Assembly (NCBI RefSeq): GCF_001421565.1
Contig: NZ_LMKQ01000001.1
Span: 245,277-309,276 of the forward strand
Source: Agromyces sp. Leaf222
GTDB lineage: Bacteria > Actinomycetota > Actinomycetes > Actinomycetales > Microbacteriaceae
Reading direction: 5' to 3'
Length of the DNA stretch: 64,000 nt
Both the position numbers and the translations under genes were made by a program. The notes beneath the pieces are model-generated. The model worked only from the letters and a program-made list of their open reading frames with translations, was not told the DNA's origin and ran no database searches. How positions within the stretch are numbered: position 1 is the stretch's first letter; each line of letters opens with the position of its first letter. Positions 8,741 through 16,737 of this stretch are shown here, in pieces.

Positions 8741-9493
8741 GTGGACCTCGACCTGCTCAGCGGTGCCGCCCTCACCGGACCCGCGCTGCTCGGCTCGCTC
8801 GCCGTGCTCGCGCTCGTGGACTCGACGAGCTTCGGAACGCTGCTCATCCCGATCTGGCTCATGCTGGTGCCCGGCCGGTTGCGGCGCAGTCGCATCGTGC
8901 TCTACCTCGCCACGGTCGCCGGCTTCTACCTCGTCGTCGGGCTCGTGCTGCTGACCGTCGCGGCCGTCGCCCTGCCCCAGCTCATGGAGCTCGCCTCGAC
9001 GACACCGTTCCTCTGGGCGCAGCTCGTGGTCGGTGCCGCGCTGCTCGTCGGCTCGTTCTTCGTGGGCGGCAAGCGCAAGCGCGAGGGCCCGGGTCGTTTC
9101 GCCAGGTGGCGTGAGCGGGCGGTGACGGATGCCTCGGAGGAGCGCTCGAGCGTGCTGCCGCTCATGGGGCTGGCCGTCGCGGCGGCCGGCGTCGAGGTCG
9201 CGTCGATGCTGCCGTATCTCATCGGCATCGGCCTGCTCTCGACATCCGACCTCGATTCATCGGCCCGGGTGCTCGTGCTCGTCGGCTACTGCGTCGTGAT
9301 GGTGCTGCCCGCCCTCGTGCTGCTCGCCATCCGATCGGTCGCGAGTCGCGCGATCGAGGCCGGACTCGCCCGCATCAGCGGCTGGATGGAGCGCAACGCT
9401 GCCGAGACGACCGGCTGGATCGTCGGCATCCTCGGGTTCCTGCTCGCGCGGGCCGCCGCGGTCGAGCTCGGCCTGTTCGACGCGTTGGGCTGA
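8741..9493 (+). CDS. GAP-family (Sap-type) membrane protein
   Basis: This 250-residue integral membrane protein has about six hydrophobic spans, with a basic cytoplasmic loop (GGKRKREGPGRFARW) after the third. The pattern fits the GAP/Sap family, whose mycobacterial founder is linked to export of sulfolipid or glycopeptidolipid; that role need not apply here. No catalytic residues are visible. The start is a GTG with a CAGGCT box six bases upstream, suggesting a leaderless transcript. It shares its upstream region with the divergent cation efflux gene, which may only reflect packing. Confidence 0.65.
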   Translation: MDLDLLSGAALTGPALLGSLAVLALVDSTSFGTLLIPIWLMLVPGRLRRSRIVLYLATVAGFYLVVGLVLLTVAAVALPQLMELASTTPFLWAQLVVGAALLVGSFFVGGKRKREGPGRFARWRERAVTDASEERSSVLPLMGLAVAAAGVEVASMLPYLIGIGLLSTSDLDSSARVLVLVGYCVVMVLPALVLLAIRSVASRAIEAGLARISGWMERNAAETTGWIVGILGFLLARAAAVELGLFDALG

Positions 9494-9566
9494 GGCCGCG
9501 CGCCGGAGGCGGAGGATGAGCGCCCGGGCTCTGGCGCACGGCAGGGCGCAGTGCGAAGGTGGAGGC

Positions 9567-11177
9567 ATGGCGCCGTCTGCTCCTGCCGATGCATCCGCCG
9601 ACCTGAGCACCGACGTGCTCATCGTCGGCGCCGGTCCGAGCGGACTCATGCTCGCCGTCTGCTTGGCCCGCCTCGGGGTCGACGCGATCGTGGTCGACGG
9701 CAAGGCCGGCCCGACGCGGGAGTCGCGCGCGCTCGTCGTGCAGGCCAGGTCGATGGAGCTCTACGACCAACTCGGCCTCGTCGATCGCGTGCTCGCGAAC
9801 CGCTCGCCTGCGACGAGGCTCATTCCCGGCGCCGGGCGGAACGAGCTCGGACGCATCGACCTCGCGCTCGCCGGCAGCGACGTCACGCCGTACTCCGAGA
9901 TCACGGTGTTCGAGCAGTCCGCCAACGAACGGCTGCTCATCGACGCGCTCGGCCAGCTCGGGCGCGAGGTGCGCTGGGGGCACCGCCTCGAACGGCTGCT
10001 CATCGAGCCGCCCGCGCCGCAGCACGGCCGGCCCGCGGCATCCGTTCTGGCGACCCTGGCGAACCTGTCGACGGGCGAGGGCGAGGGCGAGGGCGAGGGC
10101 GTTCGCGAGGGCGCCGTCACCGTGCGGGCCCGCTACTGCGTCGGCGCCGACGGCTCGCGTTCGACCGTGCGGCGCGAGCTCGAGATCCCGTTCGACGGGG
10201 CGACCAACGCCTTCACGTTCACGCTCGCCGACGCGATCGGCATGCGCGGGCTCGAGGCGCAGGCCATCAACGTGCGCGTGAGCGAGCGGCACCTCATGCT
10301 CGGGTTCGGCATGGGCGGCGATCGGGCGCGCCTCATCGGCGTGGTGCGCGACGACGACCTCGGCGCCGACGGCGAGGCATCCGAAGACGAGTCGCGCGCG
10401 GTGTTCCGTCGCGAGTTCGGCGTCGAGTACGACGAGTCCGCCTGGTTCACGACCTATCGGCTGCACCACCGGCTCGCCGCGCGGTTCCGCGAGGGGCCGT
10501 GCTTCCTCGTCGGTGATGCGGCGCACATCCACTCGCCGGTCGGCGGGCAGGGCATGAACACCGGCCTGCAGGACGCGCACAACCTCGCCTGCGCGTTCGC
10601 CGACGTGCTCGTCGACGGCATGTCCGAGTCGCGCCTCGAGCGCTACGAGGCCGAACGCCGGCCGGTCGGCAAGACCCTCGTCGAGACGACCGATCGCCTC
10701 TTCGGGCTCGTGACGAGCGACTCGAGTAGGGCGCGATTCGTGCGGTCGCGGGTGATTCCGGCGATCGGCCCGGCCGCGGTGCGGCTGATCCCGCGCCTCG
10801 TCGGGCTGCCGCGCGCCTTCGGGTTCGTCTCGCAGACGCGCATCCGCTATCGGATGCCGGATGCCGCGGGCGCGACGTCCCCGGCCCGCGACGACGGCCT
10901 GCTCGGCCTCCGCCTGCCCTGGACGGGCGACAACTTCGACGTGCTGCGCGCTATGCGCTGGCAGGTGCACGGATACGGCGTGCCCGAGCGCTCGGTGCAC
11001 CGCATCGCTAGGGAGCTCGGCGTCGAGGGCCACGTGTTCGGCGCCGACCCGCACGGCCGGTTGCGCCGTGACCGCGTCTACCTCGTGCGCCGCGACGGCT
11101 TCATCGTGGCCGAGGTGCCCTCGCCCGGAACGGGCGCCGCGCTCGCCGCGGCGCGGACTCGGGTGGCCGGCGGCTGA
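9567..11177 (+). CDS. FAD-dependent aromatic monooxygenase (PheA/TfdB type)
   Basis: The 536-residue flavoprotein has the N-terminal FAD dinucleotide fold (LIVGAGPSGLMLA, residues about 18-30), a mid-protein VGADGSRSTVRRELEI segment that contacts FAD and NADPH in this family, and the GDAAHIHSPVGGQGMN motif that binds the FAD ribityl chain. Members hydroxylate phenols, polyketides or antibiotics such as rifampicin; the substrate here is not evident. The ATG at 9567 is preferred because a GAAGG ribosome site sits seven bases upstream and the dinucleotide fold follows soon after. A Gly-Glu run (about residues 170-178) is encoded by a hexanucleotide tandem repeat. The gene stands alone. Confidence 0.82.
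   Translation: MAPSAPADASADLSTDVLIVGAGPSGLMLAVCLARLGVDAIVVDGKAGPTRESRALVVQARSMELYDQLGLVDRVLANRSPATRLIPGAGRNELGRIDLALAGSDVTPYSEITVFEQSANERLLIDALGQLGREVRWGHRLERLLIEPPAPQHGRPAASVLATLANLSTGEGEGEGEGVREGAVTVRARYCVGADGSRSTVRRELEIPFDGATNAFTFTLADAIGMRGLEAQAINVRVSERHLMLGFGMGGDRARLIGVVRDDDLGADGEASEDESRAVFRREFGVEYDESAWFTTYRLHHRLAARFREGPCFLVGDAAHIHSPVGGQGMNTGLQDAHNLACAFADVLVDGMSESRLERYEAERRPVGKTLVETTDRLFGLVTSDSSRARFVRSRVIPAIGPAAVRLIPRLVGLPRAFGFVSQTRIRYRMPDAAGATSPARDDGLLGLRLPWTGDNFDVLRAMRWQVHGYGVPERSVHRIARELGVEGHVFGADPHGRLRRDRVYLVRRDGFIVAEVPSPGTGAALAAARTRVAGG
10073..10100 (+). repeat. hexanucleotide tandem repeat inside the monooxygenase gene
   Basis: About 4.7 copies of GGGCGA encode an alternating Gly-Glu run between two domains of the flavin monooxygenase. 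Because the unit is six bases, copy-number change would keep the frame. Confidence 0.9.
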
Positions 11178-11190
11178 CGAGGGGAGTGAA

Positions 11191-11532
11191 CTACGCCAGA
11201 CCGGCTCCACTGCCGGCGAACGGATAGGTGCAGACGACCCCGACGATGACGGCCGCGGTCGCGATGACGAGCAGGGCGCCGGCTGGCGCCGGAGGGCGAC
11301 GGGATGCGATCGTGCGGATGAGCTCGACCAGGACCGCACCGCCGATGATCGTCGCCCAGATCAGGAGCGTCTATCCGGCGATCCACGAGAACGTGAACCA
11401 GGTCTCGGCGCTCGGAGCGGTGAAGCCGATCGTGGCGCTCGCGGCGAGCGACATCCCAGCGAGCCCGGCCAGCGCGAGCGCCACGCCGGCTGCGACCGTC
11501 GTCGATCGCGAATCGCGTCGTGTCGTTCCCAT
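11191..11532 (-). pseudogene. small three-span membrane protein interrupted by an in-frame TAG
   Basis: Read from the ATG at 11530-11532, the frame encodes a start typical of a small membrane protein (basic N-terminus, then a span LALAGLAGMSLAASATIG). It meets TAG at codon 54 (11371-11373), then continues in the same frame for another 59 codons with two more convincing spans (LLIWATIIGGAVLVELI and LLVIATAAVIVGVVCTYPF) to a TAG at 11191-11193. The total would be 113 residues. The coherent hydrophobicity after the stop argues for a recent nonsense mutation or a base-call error. I do not recognise the family. Confidence 0.6.
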
Positions 11533-11591
11533 GCACCGAACGCTAGGGGAGGCACGGGCGATGGATCAATGGGTTCCCGAACGCGTGATCG

Positions 11592-11620
11592 TTGTCGGCC
11601 CGAACGCGGCGGCGTAGCCT
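11592..11620 (+). promoter_or_regulatory. leaderless promoter TTGTCG-N17-TAGCCT
   Basis: A -35 box TTGTCG (11592-11597) and a -10 box TAGCCT (11615-11620) are separated by the ideal 17 bases. The -10 box ends six bases before the GTG at 11627, so the mRNA should start at the start codon. This is the clearest promoter of its class in the window. Confidence 0.75.
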
Positions 11621-11626
11621 TGCCCC

Positions 11627-12442
11627 GTGCTGAGGCAGGTCGCAGAGGGCGTGTGGGTTCACGAGAGTGAGTTCCTCCAGAGCAACACGGTGGTCGTGCA
11701 GGGGCGGGCGGGCGTGCTGCTCATCGACCCCGGCATCACGATCGACGAGCTGGCGGATGTCGCGAGCGACCTCCGCGAGCTGGGGCAGCCCGTGGTGGCG
11801 GGCTTCTCGACGCATCCCGACTGGGACCACGTGCTCTGGCACCCCGACTTCGGCGACGTTCCGCGGTATGGAACGGCCCGCGGTGCGGCATCCATCCGGG
11901 ATTTCCTGTCGAACCCGGACTGGAAGGAGCTCCTCGCCCCGGCCCTGCCGCCCGAGTACGCCGACGACATCCCGATGGACCTGCTCGGCCTCGTCACGGG
12001 CCTGCCCGCCGACGCCGAGCGGATTCCGTGGGACGGCCCCGACATCCGGATCCTCGAGCATCGGGCCCATGCCGCAGGACACGCGGCGCTGCTGATCGAG
12101 GACCAGGGCGTGCTCGTCGCCGGCGACATGCTCTCCGACATCCTGATGCCGTTCCTCGACCTCGATGCCGCGGATCCGGTCGACGACTACCTCACCGCCC
12201 TGGGGCTGTTCGAGGGCGTGGCCGATGATGTCGCCGTCGTTATCCCGGGCCACGGCGGCGTCGGCGACGGCGAGCAGTTGCGGGCACGACTCGCGCTGGA
12301 TCGCGCGTACGCGGAGGCGCTGCGAGACGGCCGCGCGCCCGATGACCCGCGCCTCGACCCGTCCGGCCCGCTGTACTGGCTGGTCGACGTGCACAAATGG
12401 CAGCTCGAGCGGCTCGGGCAGAAGAACGACCCCACCGGCTGA
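11627..12442 (+). CDS. metallo-beta-lactamase-fold hydrolase
   Basis: The 271-residue protein has the metallo-beta-lactamase layout: an early beta strand with LLIDPG, the metal motif THPDWDHVLWH (H63, D65, D67, H68), a distal His in AHAAGHA, the AGDM strand, and IPGHG near residue 207. The usual HxHxDH motif reads HxDxDH here, with Asp in place of the second His, so metal affinity or identity may differ from typical hydrolases. The substrate is unknown. The start is a GTG served by a textbook leaderless promoter. The AraC-type regulator gene follows 135 bp downstream on the same strand. Confidence 0.8.
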   Translation: MLRQVAEGVWVHESEFLQSNTVVVQGRAGVLLIDPGITIDELADVASDLRELGQPVVAGFSTHPDWDHVLWHPDFGDVPRYGTARGAASIRDFLSNPDWKELLAPALPPEYADDIPMDLLGLVTGLPADAERIPWDGPDIRILEHRAHAAGHAALLIEDQGVLVAGDMLSDILMPFLDLDAADPVDDYLTALGLFEGVADDVAVVIPGHGGVGDGEQLRARLALDRAYAEALRDGRAPDDPRLDPSGPLYWLVDVHKWQLERLGQKNDPTG

Positions 12443-12577
12443 CGACCCGCGTGATCCGATCCGCAGTGCGGCCACGGGCGCGGTGGTGAGCGAGCCGACC
12501 CGACCGGATCGGACCGCGATAGTCGGGTGGGGGTCGATCGCGGCGAGCAGGCTTGAGGCGACAAGAAGGGGGCTGCG

Positions 12578-13444
12578 GTGATCGCGGAGCTCAATCGGCT
12601 GGTCGAGTACGTCGAGCAGCACCTCGCCGAGGAACTCGACGTGCCGGATCTGGCGAGCAGTCTCGGCACGACGGAGTACCACCTGCGGCGCATGTTCTCG
12701 TCGCTGGCGGGCATGCCGTTGTCCGAATACGTTCGACGCCGGCGCATGTCGGTCGCCGCAGCCGAGGTGCTCGGCGACGGCGACCTGCTGGGCATCGCGG
12801 TGCGGTTCGGCTACGGATCCACCGAGGCGTTCAACCGTGCATTCCGCTCGGTGCATGGCGTGGGTCCGGCCGACGTACGCCGTGACGGCGGCCCCCTTCG
12901 CACGCAACCGCAGCTCAGGTTCCGCCTGACCGTCGAAGGGAACACCCCAATGGACACCCGCATCGCAGACCGCCCGGCCTTCCGGCTCATCGGCCACTCG
13001 ACCCGAGTGCCGCTCATCCACGAGGGCGCCAATCCGCACATCCAGGCGTACATCGCCTCGCTGCCCGTGACCGAGCACGCCCGCCTGAAGGAGCTCGGCG
13101 ACACCGAGCCGGCCGGACTCCTGCAGGTCAGCGCCGACGTCGACCCCGACTACGAGGAGGGCAGCGAGCTCACCTACCTCCACGGCGTCGCGGTCACCGA
13201 GGCAACGACGGCGCCGGAAGACCTCGACGTGATCGAGGTGCCGGCCGGCACCTGGGCGGTCTTCCGCACCGAGGGGCCGTACCCGGCGGCACTGCAGTCG
13301 ACGTGGGCCGCGACCGCCACCGACTGGTTCCCCTCCAACCCGTGGCAGTTGCGACCCGGCCCCTCGATCGTGGCGGTGCTCGACCGCGCGGCCGACTTCA
13401 GCACGGCGACGTGCGAGTTGTGGCTGCCGGTGGAACGCGCCTAG
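12578..13444 (+). CDS. AraC-type regulator with GyrI-like effector domain
   Basis: Residues 1-105 hold the two helix-turn-helix units of the AraC family (VPDLASSLGTTEYHLRRMF and a second unit ending FNRAFRSVHGVGPADVR). Residues about 120-288 form a GyrI-like small-molecule-binding domain of the SbmC/Rob type. Such proteins typically activate efflux or detoxification genes when they bind a hydrophobic cation or drug. Targets are not evident; the neighbouring MBL hydrolase and EamA transporter are candidates. The GTG start at 12578 follows an AAGAAGGGGG purine tract. Confidence 0.85.
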   Translation: MIAELNRLVEYVEQHLAEELDVPDLASSLGTTEYHLRRMFSSLAGMPLSEYVRRRRMSVAAAEVLGDGDLLGIAVRFGYGSTEAFNRAFRSVHGVGPADVRRDGGPLRTQPQLRFRLTVEGNTPMDTRIADRPAFRLIGHSTRVPLIHEGANPHIQAYIASLPVTEHARLKELGDTEPAGLLQVSADVDPDYEEGSELTYLHGVAVTEATTAPEDLDVIEVPAGTWAVFRTEGPYPAALQSTWAATATDWFPSNPWQLRPGPSIVAVLDRAADFSTATCELWLPVERA

Positions 13445-13508
13445 ACCGCCTCGGCCCGCCCGCCCGGCCCGCCCGCGGCATCCGTCATCCGTCGCTCGGA
13501 ATTGCACG

Positions 13509-13514
13509 TATCTT
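13509..13514 (+). promoter_or_regulatory. -10 box of a leaderless promoter
   Basis: TATCTT ends exactly six bases before the GTG at 13521, so transcription should begin at the start codon of the EamA transporter gene. No Shine-Dalgarno is present. Confidence 0.6.
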
Positions 13515-13520
13515 CGTACG

Positions 13521-14453
13521 GTGCCTCACGAGAACGACTCCACCGCGATGACGGATGCCGCGCTCAGCCGTCGCCGCTTCACCGGCGCCGCGACGCAGGT
13601 CGGCACCGAGGTGTCGATCAACTTCGGGTCGTCGCTCGCGGGCCTCGTGATCCCGGTCGTCGGCTCGTTCGTCGTGGTCGCGGTGCGGCAGCTCGTGATG
13701 CTCGTGGTGGTGCTGCCGATCTACCGCCCGAAGCGCGCGGAGCTCACCTGGGCGCGGCTCTGGCCGGCACTCGCGCTCGGCGTCGTGCTCGCCGTCATGA
13801 ACGTCTCGTTCTACGAAGCGGTGCACCTGATCGGCCTCGGCACCGCGGCGACGATCGAGTTCCTCGGGCCGCTGGCCATCGCACTCGCGACCTCGCGCCG
13901 GTGGCTCGACGCGGTCTGCGCGGTCGCGGGCGGTCTCGGCGTCGTGCTGCTCATCGCTCCCGGTACTTCGGATGCCGCGGCCATCGACCCGTGGGGCGTC
14001 GCGCTCGCGCTGACCTCCGCCGCGACGTGGGCCATGTACATCCTGCTCACGCGCCGCGTCGCGGTCGGACTGCCCGGGCTCGAGGGCGTCACCGTCGCGA
14101 GCATCGTGAGCCTGGTGCTGCTCGTGCCCTTCGCGATCGCGACCTTCGACGCGAGCGCGCTCGACTGGACCGTGGTGCTCCTGCTGCTCGGGGTCGGCGT
14201 GCTCTCGTCGGCGCTGCCGTACAGCCTCGACACGTTCATCCTGCGGCGCATCCCCCCGCGCCTCTACTCGATCATCACGAGCTTCGGCCCGGTGATCGCG
14301 GCGATCTTCGGATGGCTCGTGCTCGCCGAGACGTTCACGCTCGTCGAGGTGCTCGCCATCGCGATCGTCTGCGGGGCCGCCGGCACGGCCGTCGCGACGC
14401 AGCGCGACCGCCCGAAGTCCGACCTCGAGCAGACCGCCGAGGGCATGGCCTGA
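13521..14453 (+). CDS. EamA/RhtA-type drug-metabolite transporter
   Basis: The 310-residue protein has about ten transmembrane spans arranged as two EamA repeats, with the family-typical FYEAVHLIGLGTAATIEFLGP segment in the first half and SVLEEG-like positions replaced by FGPVIAAIFGWLVLAET in the second. Proteins of this kind export amino acids or other metabolites across the cytoplasmic membrane; the RhtA branch (threonine/homoserine) is the closest match by eye. The GTG start is set by a -10 box six bases upstream. It converges on the GIY-YIG gene with a 27-bp gap. Confidence 0.8.
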   Translation: MPHENDSTAMTDAALSRRRFTGAATQVGTEVSINFGSSLAGLVIPVVGSFVVVAVRQLVMLVVVLPIYRPKRAELTWARLWPALALGVVLAVMNVSFYEAVHLIGLGTAATIEFLGPLAIALATSRRWLDAVCAVAGGLGVVLLIAPGTSDAAAIDPWGVALALTSAATWAMYILLTRRVAVGLPGLEGVTVASIVSLVLLVPFAIATFDASALDWTVVLLLLGVGVLSSALPYSLDTFILRRIPPRLYSIITSFGPVIAAIFGWLVLAETFTLVEVLAIAIVCGAAGTAVATQRDRPKSDLEQTAEGMA

Positions 14454-14480
14454 CCCGGGTCGCGATGCCGGGCCGGCTCA

Positions 14481-15068
14481 TCAGCCGCGAGCCGCGTTGC
14501 GCCGGCTGACCCACCGGTCGTACTCGGCCCACGGGTCGTCGACGCCGATCGCGAGGGCCTCGATGTGTTCGACGAGGGCCGGATGCCGCGCGAACCACTC
14601 CGTGCCCGCGAACCGGTGCGCGGCGAACTGCTCGTGCCGACGCTGCTCGACTCGGCGCCCGCCGGGCTCGAAGGCGAGCACCTCCTCGTGGGGGATCACC
14701 GAGAGCCGCTGCCGTGGATTCGCCGACGTGCCGATCTTGACCTGGTCGCGGTAGCGCACGTAGTAGACGACCTCGACGCGCACGGGCAGCAGCTCACCGT
14801 CGGGCGCGTCGCCCAGCCGCCACTCGCAGTCGGCGCAGAGCCACCCGGCCGGGTAGCGCACGCCCACACGGCATCCGCACGCCGGGCACGGCTGCGGCGC
14901 GAGATCGGTGACGCCGGCCTCGGCGGCGACGAGATCGTGGGCCTCGAGCAGGTGCCGCAGGCAGAGGCGCATGGCGGGGGCGCCGGAGGCGGAGGTCGGC
15001 GCCCCGCAGGCCACGCCCGACGGGTCGAGGAGCCCGCACGTCGCGCCCGCGGCATCCGCTCGATCCAT
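14481..15068 (-). CDS. GIY-YIG (T5orf172-type) domain protein with zinc ribbon
   Basis: This 195-residue protein has a zinc ribbon at C61-x2-C64 and C78-x2-C81, then a segment VYYVRYRDQVKIGTSANPRQRL (from residue 101) that matches the GIY-YIG fold of the T5orf172/MUG113 type, in which Tyr, Lys-Ile-Gly and Arg are core residues. Further Cys/His at C11, C21, C36 and H39 could form a second metal site. GIY-YIG domains cut DNA, but small stand-alone members have unknown roles. The ATG start has TAGCCT six bases upstream on the minus strand. It is divergent from a coiled-coil protein gene. Confidence 0.7.
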   Translation of the reverse strand: MDRADAAGATCGLLDPSGVACGAPTSASGAPAMRLCLRHLLEAHDLVAAEAGVTDLAPQPCPACGCRVGVRYPAGWLCADCEWRLGDAPDGELLPVRVEVVYYVRYRDQVKIGTSANPRQRLSVIPHEEVLAFEPGGRRVEQRRHEQFAAHRFAGTEWFARHPALVEHIEALAIGVDDPWAEYDRWVSRRNAARG

Positions 15069-15074
15069 GTCAGC

Positions 15075-15080
15075 AGGCTA
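15075..15080 (-). promoter_or_regulatory. -10 box of a leaderless promoter
   Basis: On the minus strand TAGCCT ends six bases before the ATG at 15068, placing the transcription start on the start codon of the GIY-YIG gene. Confidence 0.6.
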
Positions 15081-15189
15081 CGTCGCACCACCCACAGCGC
15101 TGTCCACCCGGCGCGTCACCGGCCCACGGTAGGCTCGATCTTCGACCGAACGGGCGGTCGATGCGACGTTCGAAAGCGAGGCGAGCGGC

Positions 15190-15840
15190 ATGGCGTGGTG
15201 GGGAAAGCGCAAGCGTCGACGGTTCAAGCCGTTCGACCGCAGCGCCCTGCCCGAGGCCGAACCGCTCACCTTCGAAGAGACCTACAACGAAGGCCTGCTC
15301 GTCGCCGAGGCGGCCGGGCGCATGGCCCTGAAGAACCGCATCATCGTGCGCGCCCTGCGCGGCGACGAGCCGTTCGACGCCGATCGTGCGTCGGCCGAGG
15401 CGCGCGAGGTGCTGCGCGAGCTCATCCAGGAGTTCGACCAGGTCGCCGAATGGGCCGAGACCGAACGCGAGTCGGCGGCCAGGCGAGAGGGTCGATCGGC
15501 CCACCAGCACGACTACCATCGCGCCGACTCGTGGAACCTGCGCCTGCGCGAACGCGTGAACGAGGCCGTCGCGCAACGGCTCGGCGAGCTGCGCAACGAC
15601 AGCGAGTACCTGGCGGCGTTCGCCGAGCGCGCGCGCCAAGAGGCCTGGGGCGAACTCTCCGAGGCGATCGAGCAGCGCCTCGCACGCGACTGGCCCGACA
15701 TCGAGATCGACGAGGCCTACATCGCCGAGCGCGAGAACCGCATGGCGGGCGTCGCCTTCGACCTGCTGAAGGACCTCGACGAGGTGCGGCAGCGGCGCGA
15801 GGAACGCGACGCGCTCGACGACGCGTTCGGCGGCTGGTAG
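15190..15840 (+). CDS. charged alpha-helical protein of unknown function
   Basis: I do not recognise a characterised family. The 216-residue protein opens with a basic segment (WWGKRKRRRFKPF) and is then almost entirely charged helix, rich in Glu, Arg and Ala, with heptad-like stretches that suggest coiled coil (about residues 60-100 and 115-205). There is no signal peptide or membrane span. Ancillary sequence: a TAGGCT -10 box near 15131 and a CGACCG/CGGTCG hairpin just after it, so the mRNA should carry a leader of roughly 45 bases. It is divergent from the GIY-YIG gene. Coding potential is good and the codon use matches the neighbours. Confidence 0.75.
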   Translation: MAWWGKRKRRRFKPFDRSALPEAEPLTFEETYNEGLLVAEAAGRMALKNRIIVRALRGDEPFDADRASAEAREVLRELIQEFDQVAEWAETERESAARREGRSAHQHDYHRADSWNLRLRERVNEAVAQRLGELRNDSEYLAAFAERARQEAWGELSEAIEQRLARDWPDIEIDEAYIAERENRMAGVAFDLLKDLDEVRQRREERDALDDAFGGW

Positions 15841-15896
15841 CGGTCGCGATCGCCTGGCGCACCTGACTGGTCACCCGGTCTCGGCGAGGACTGGTC

Positions 15897-15925
15897 TTCA
15901 CCGCCCGGCGGGCCCGGAGTAGCCT
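15897..15925 (+). promoter_or_regulatory. promoter TTCACC-N17-TAGCCT
   Basis: A weak -35 (TTCACC) is 17 bases from a -10 box TAGCCT at 15920-15925, which ends seven bases before the ATG at 15933. The transcript should be leaderless or nearly so. Confidence 0.6.
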
Positions 15926-15932
15926 CGCGCGC

Positions 15933-16559
15933 ATGAGCATCGACGACGGCCTCGTGGTCGCGACCATCACCATCTCGCTCGACGGGTTCGTGGCGGGCCC
16001 GAACCAGTCGCTCGACGATCCGCTCGGCGAACGCGGCGAGGAGCTGCACGAGTGGCTGTTCAGCGAGGCCGAAGCCGCGAGCGCCGATGTCACCGGCGAG
16101 ATCCTCGGCGGCGCGGCCGTGATCCAGGGGCGCAACATGTTCGGCCCGATCCGCGGCGAGTGGCCGGATGACGCGTGGAAGGGCTGGTGGGGCGACGATC
16201 CGCCGTACCACGCACCCGTGTTCGTGCTCACGCATCACGAGCGCGAGCCGGTGGAGATGCTCGGCGGCACCACGTTCCACTTCGTCACGGGTGGCATCGA
16301 GGAGGCGCTCGAACGGGCACGTGCCGCGGCGGGCGGCGGCCGGATCTCGGTCGCCGGCGGCGCGAGCACCGTGCGCCAGTTCCTCACGGCCGGGCTGCTC
16401 GACCGGCTCATCCTCAGCATCGCGCCGATCACGCTCGGCGCGGGCGAGCGCCTGTTCGACGGCGTCGAGCTCGGCGGGGAGTCCGGCATCCGCCTGGTGC
16501 CCGTGCAGGTGTTCGAGAACGCGGCCGCCACGCACATCGTCTACGACGCCGCGCGCTGA
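15933..16559 (+). CDS. dihydrofolate reductase / RibD C-terminal family protein
   Basis: The 208-residue protein fits the RibD C-terminal/DHFR-like reductase family: N-terminal TISLDGFVAGPNQSLDDPLG, a VIQGRNMFGP strand-turn, the GGRISVAGGASTVRQFL nucleotide-binding segment and a C-terminal SIAPITLGAGERLF strand. These cytoplasmic proteins bind NADPH; most stand-alone actinobacterial copies have unknown substrates and are neither true folate nor riboflavin enzymes. The start is set by a promoter directly upstream. It converges on the oligopeptidase B gene. Confidence 0.8.
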   Translation: MSIDDGLVVATITISLDGFVAGPNQSLDDPLGERGEELHEWLFSEAEAASADVTGEILGGAAVIQGRNMFGPIRGEWPDDAWKGWWGDDPPYHAPVFVLTHHEREPVEMLGGTTFHFVTGGIEEALERARAAAGGGRISVAGGASTVRQFLTAGLLDRLILSIAPITLGAGERLFDGVELGGESGIRLVPVQVFENAAATHIVYDAAR

Positions 16560-16580
16560 GTCGCCGCAGTCGACGTCGAG

Positions 16581-16681
16581 CGGATGCCGCGGCATCCGTC
16601 GGCCGAACGGCCCGCCGAGGCATCCGCTTCAGGAGATCGCACGCTGCTCAGGACGAATGCCGCAGGATCGGCCTGAGCAGC
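16581..16681. terminator. palindrome and inverted repeat between convergent genes
   Basis: Two structures lie in this 178-bp gap. CGGATGCCGCGGCATCCG at 16581-16598 is a perfect 18-bp palindrome made of two facing copies of the GGATGCC word. GCTGCTCAGG (16643-16652) pairs perfectly with CCTGAGCAGC (16672-16681) across a 19-base loop. Either could end transcription from both sides, although there is no T tract. Confidence 0.45.
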
Positions 16682-16737
16682 GCCCGAGCGCCTGACGCGG
16701 CGTCGGCGAACCCGCCGGCCCGCAACGCCGAGGCCGG

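Noticed and set aside
11371..11373. Pyrrolysine-type recoding of TAG
   Set aside because: TAG is used as an ordinary stop elsewhere in the window, and nothing suggests a recoding system; mutation or base-call error is simpler.
9375..13507. Long minus-strand frames (two of about 654 codons) opposite the monooxygenase, MBL and AraC genes
   Set aside because: They span several real genes and intergenic gaps, carry no motif and have shadow-type composition.
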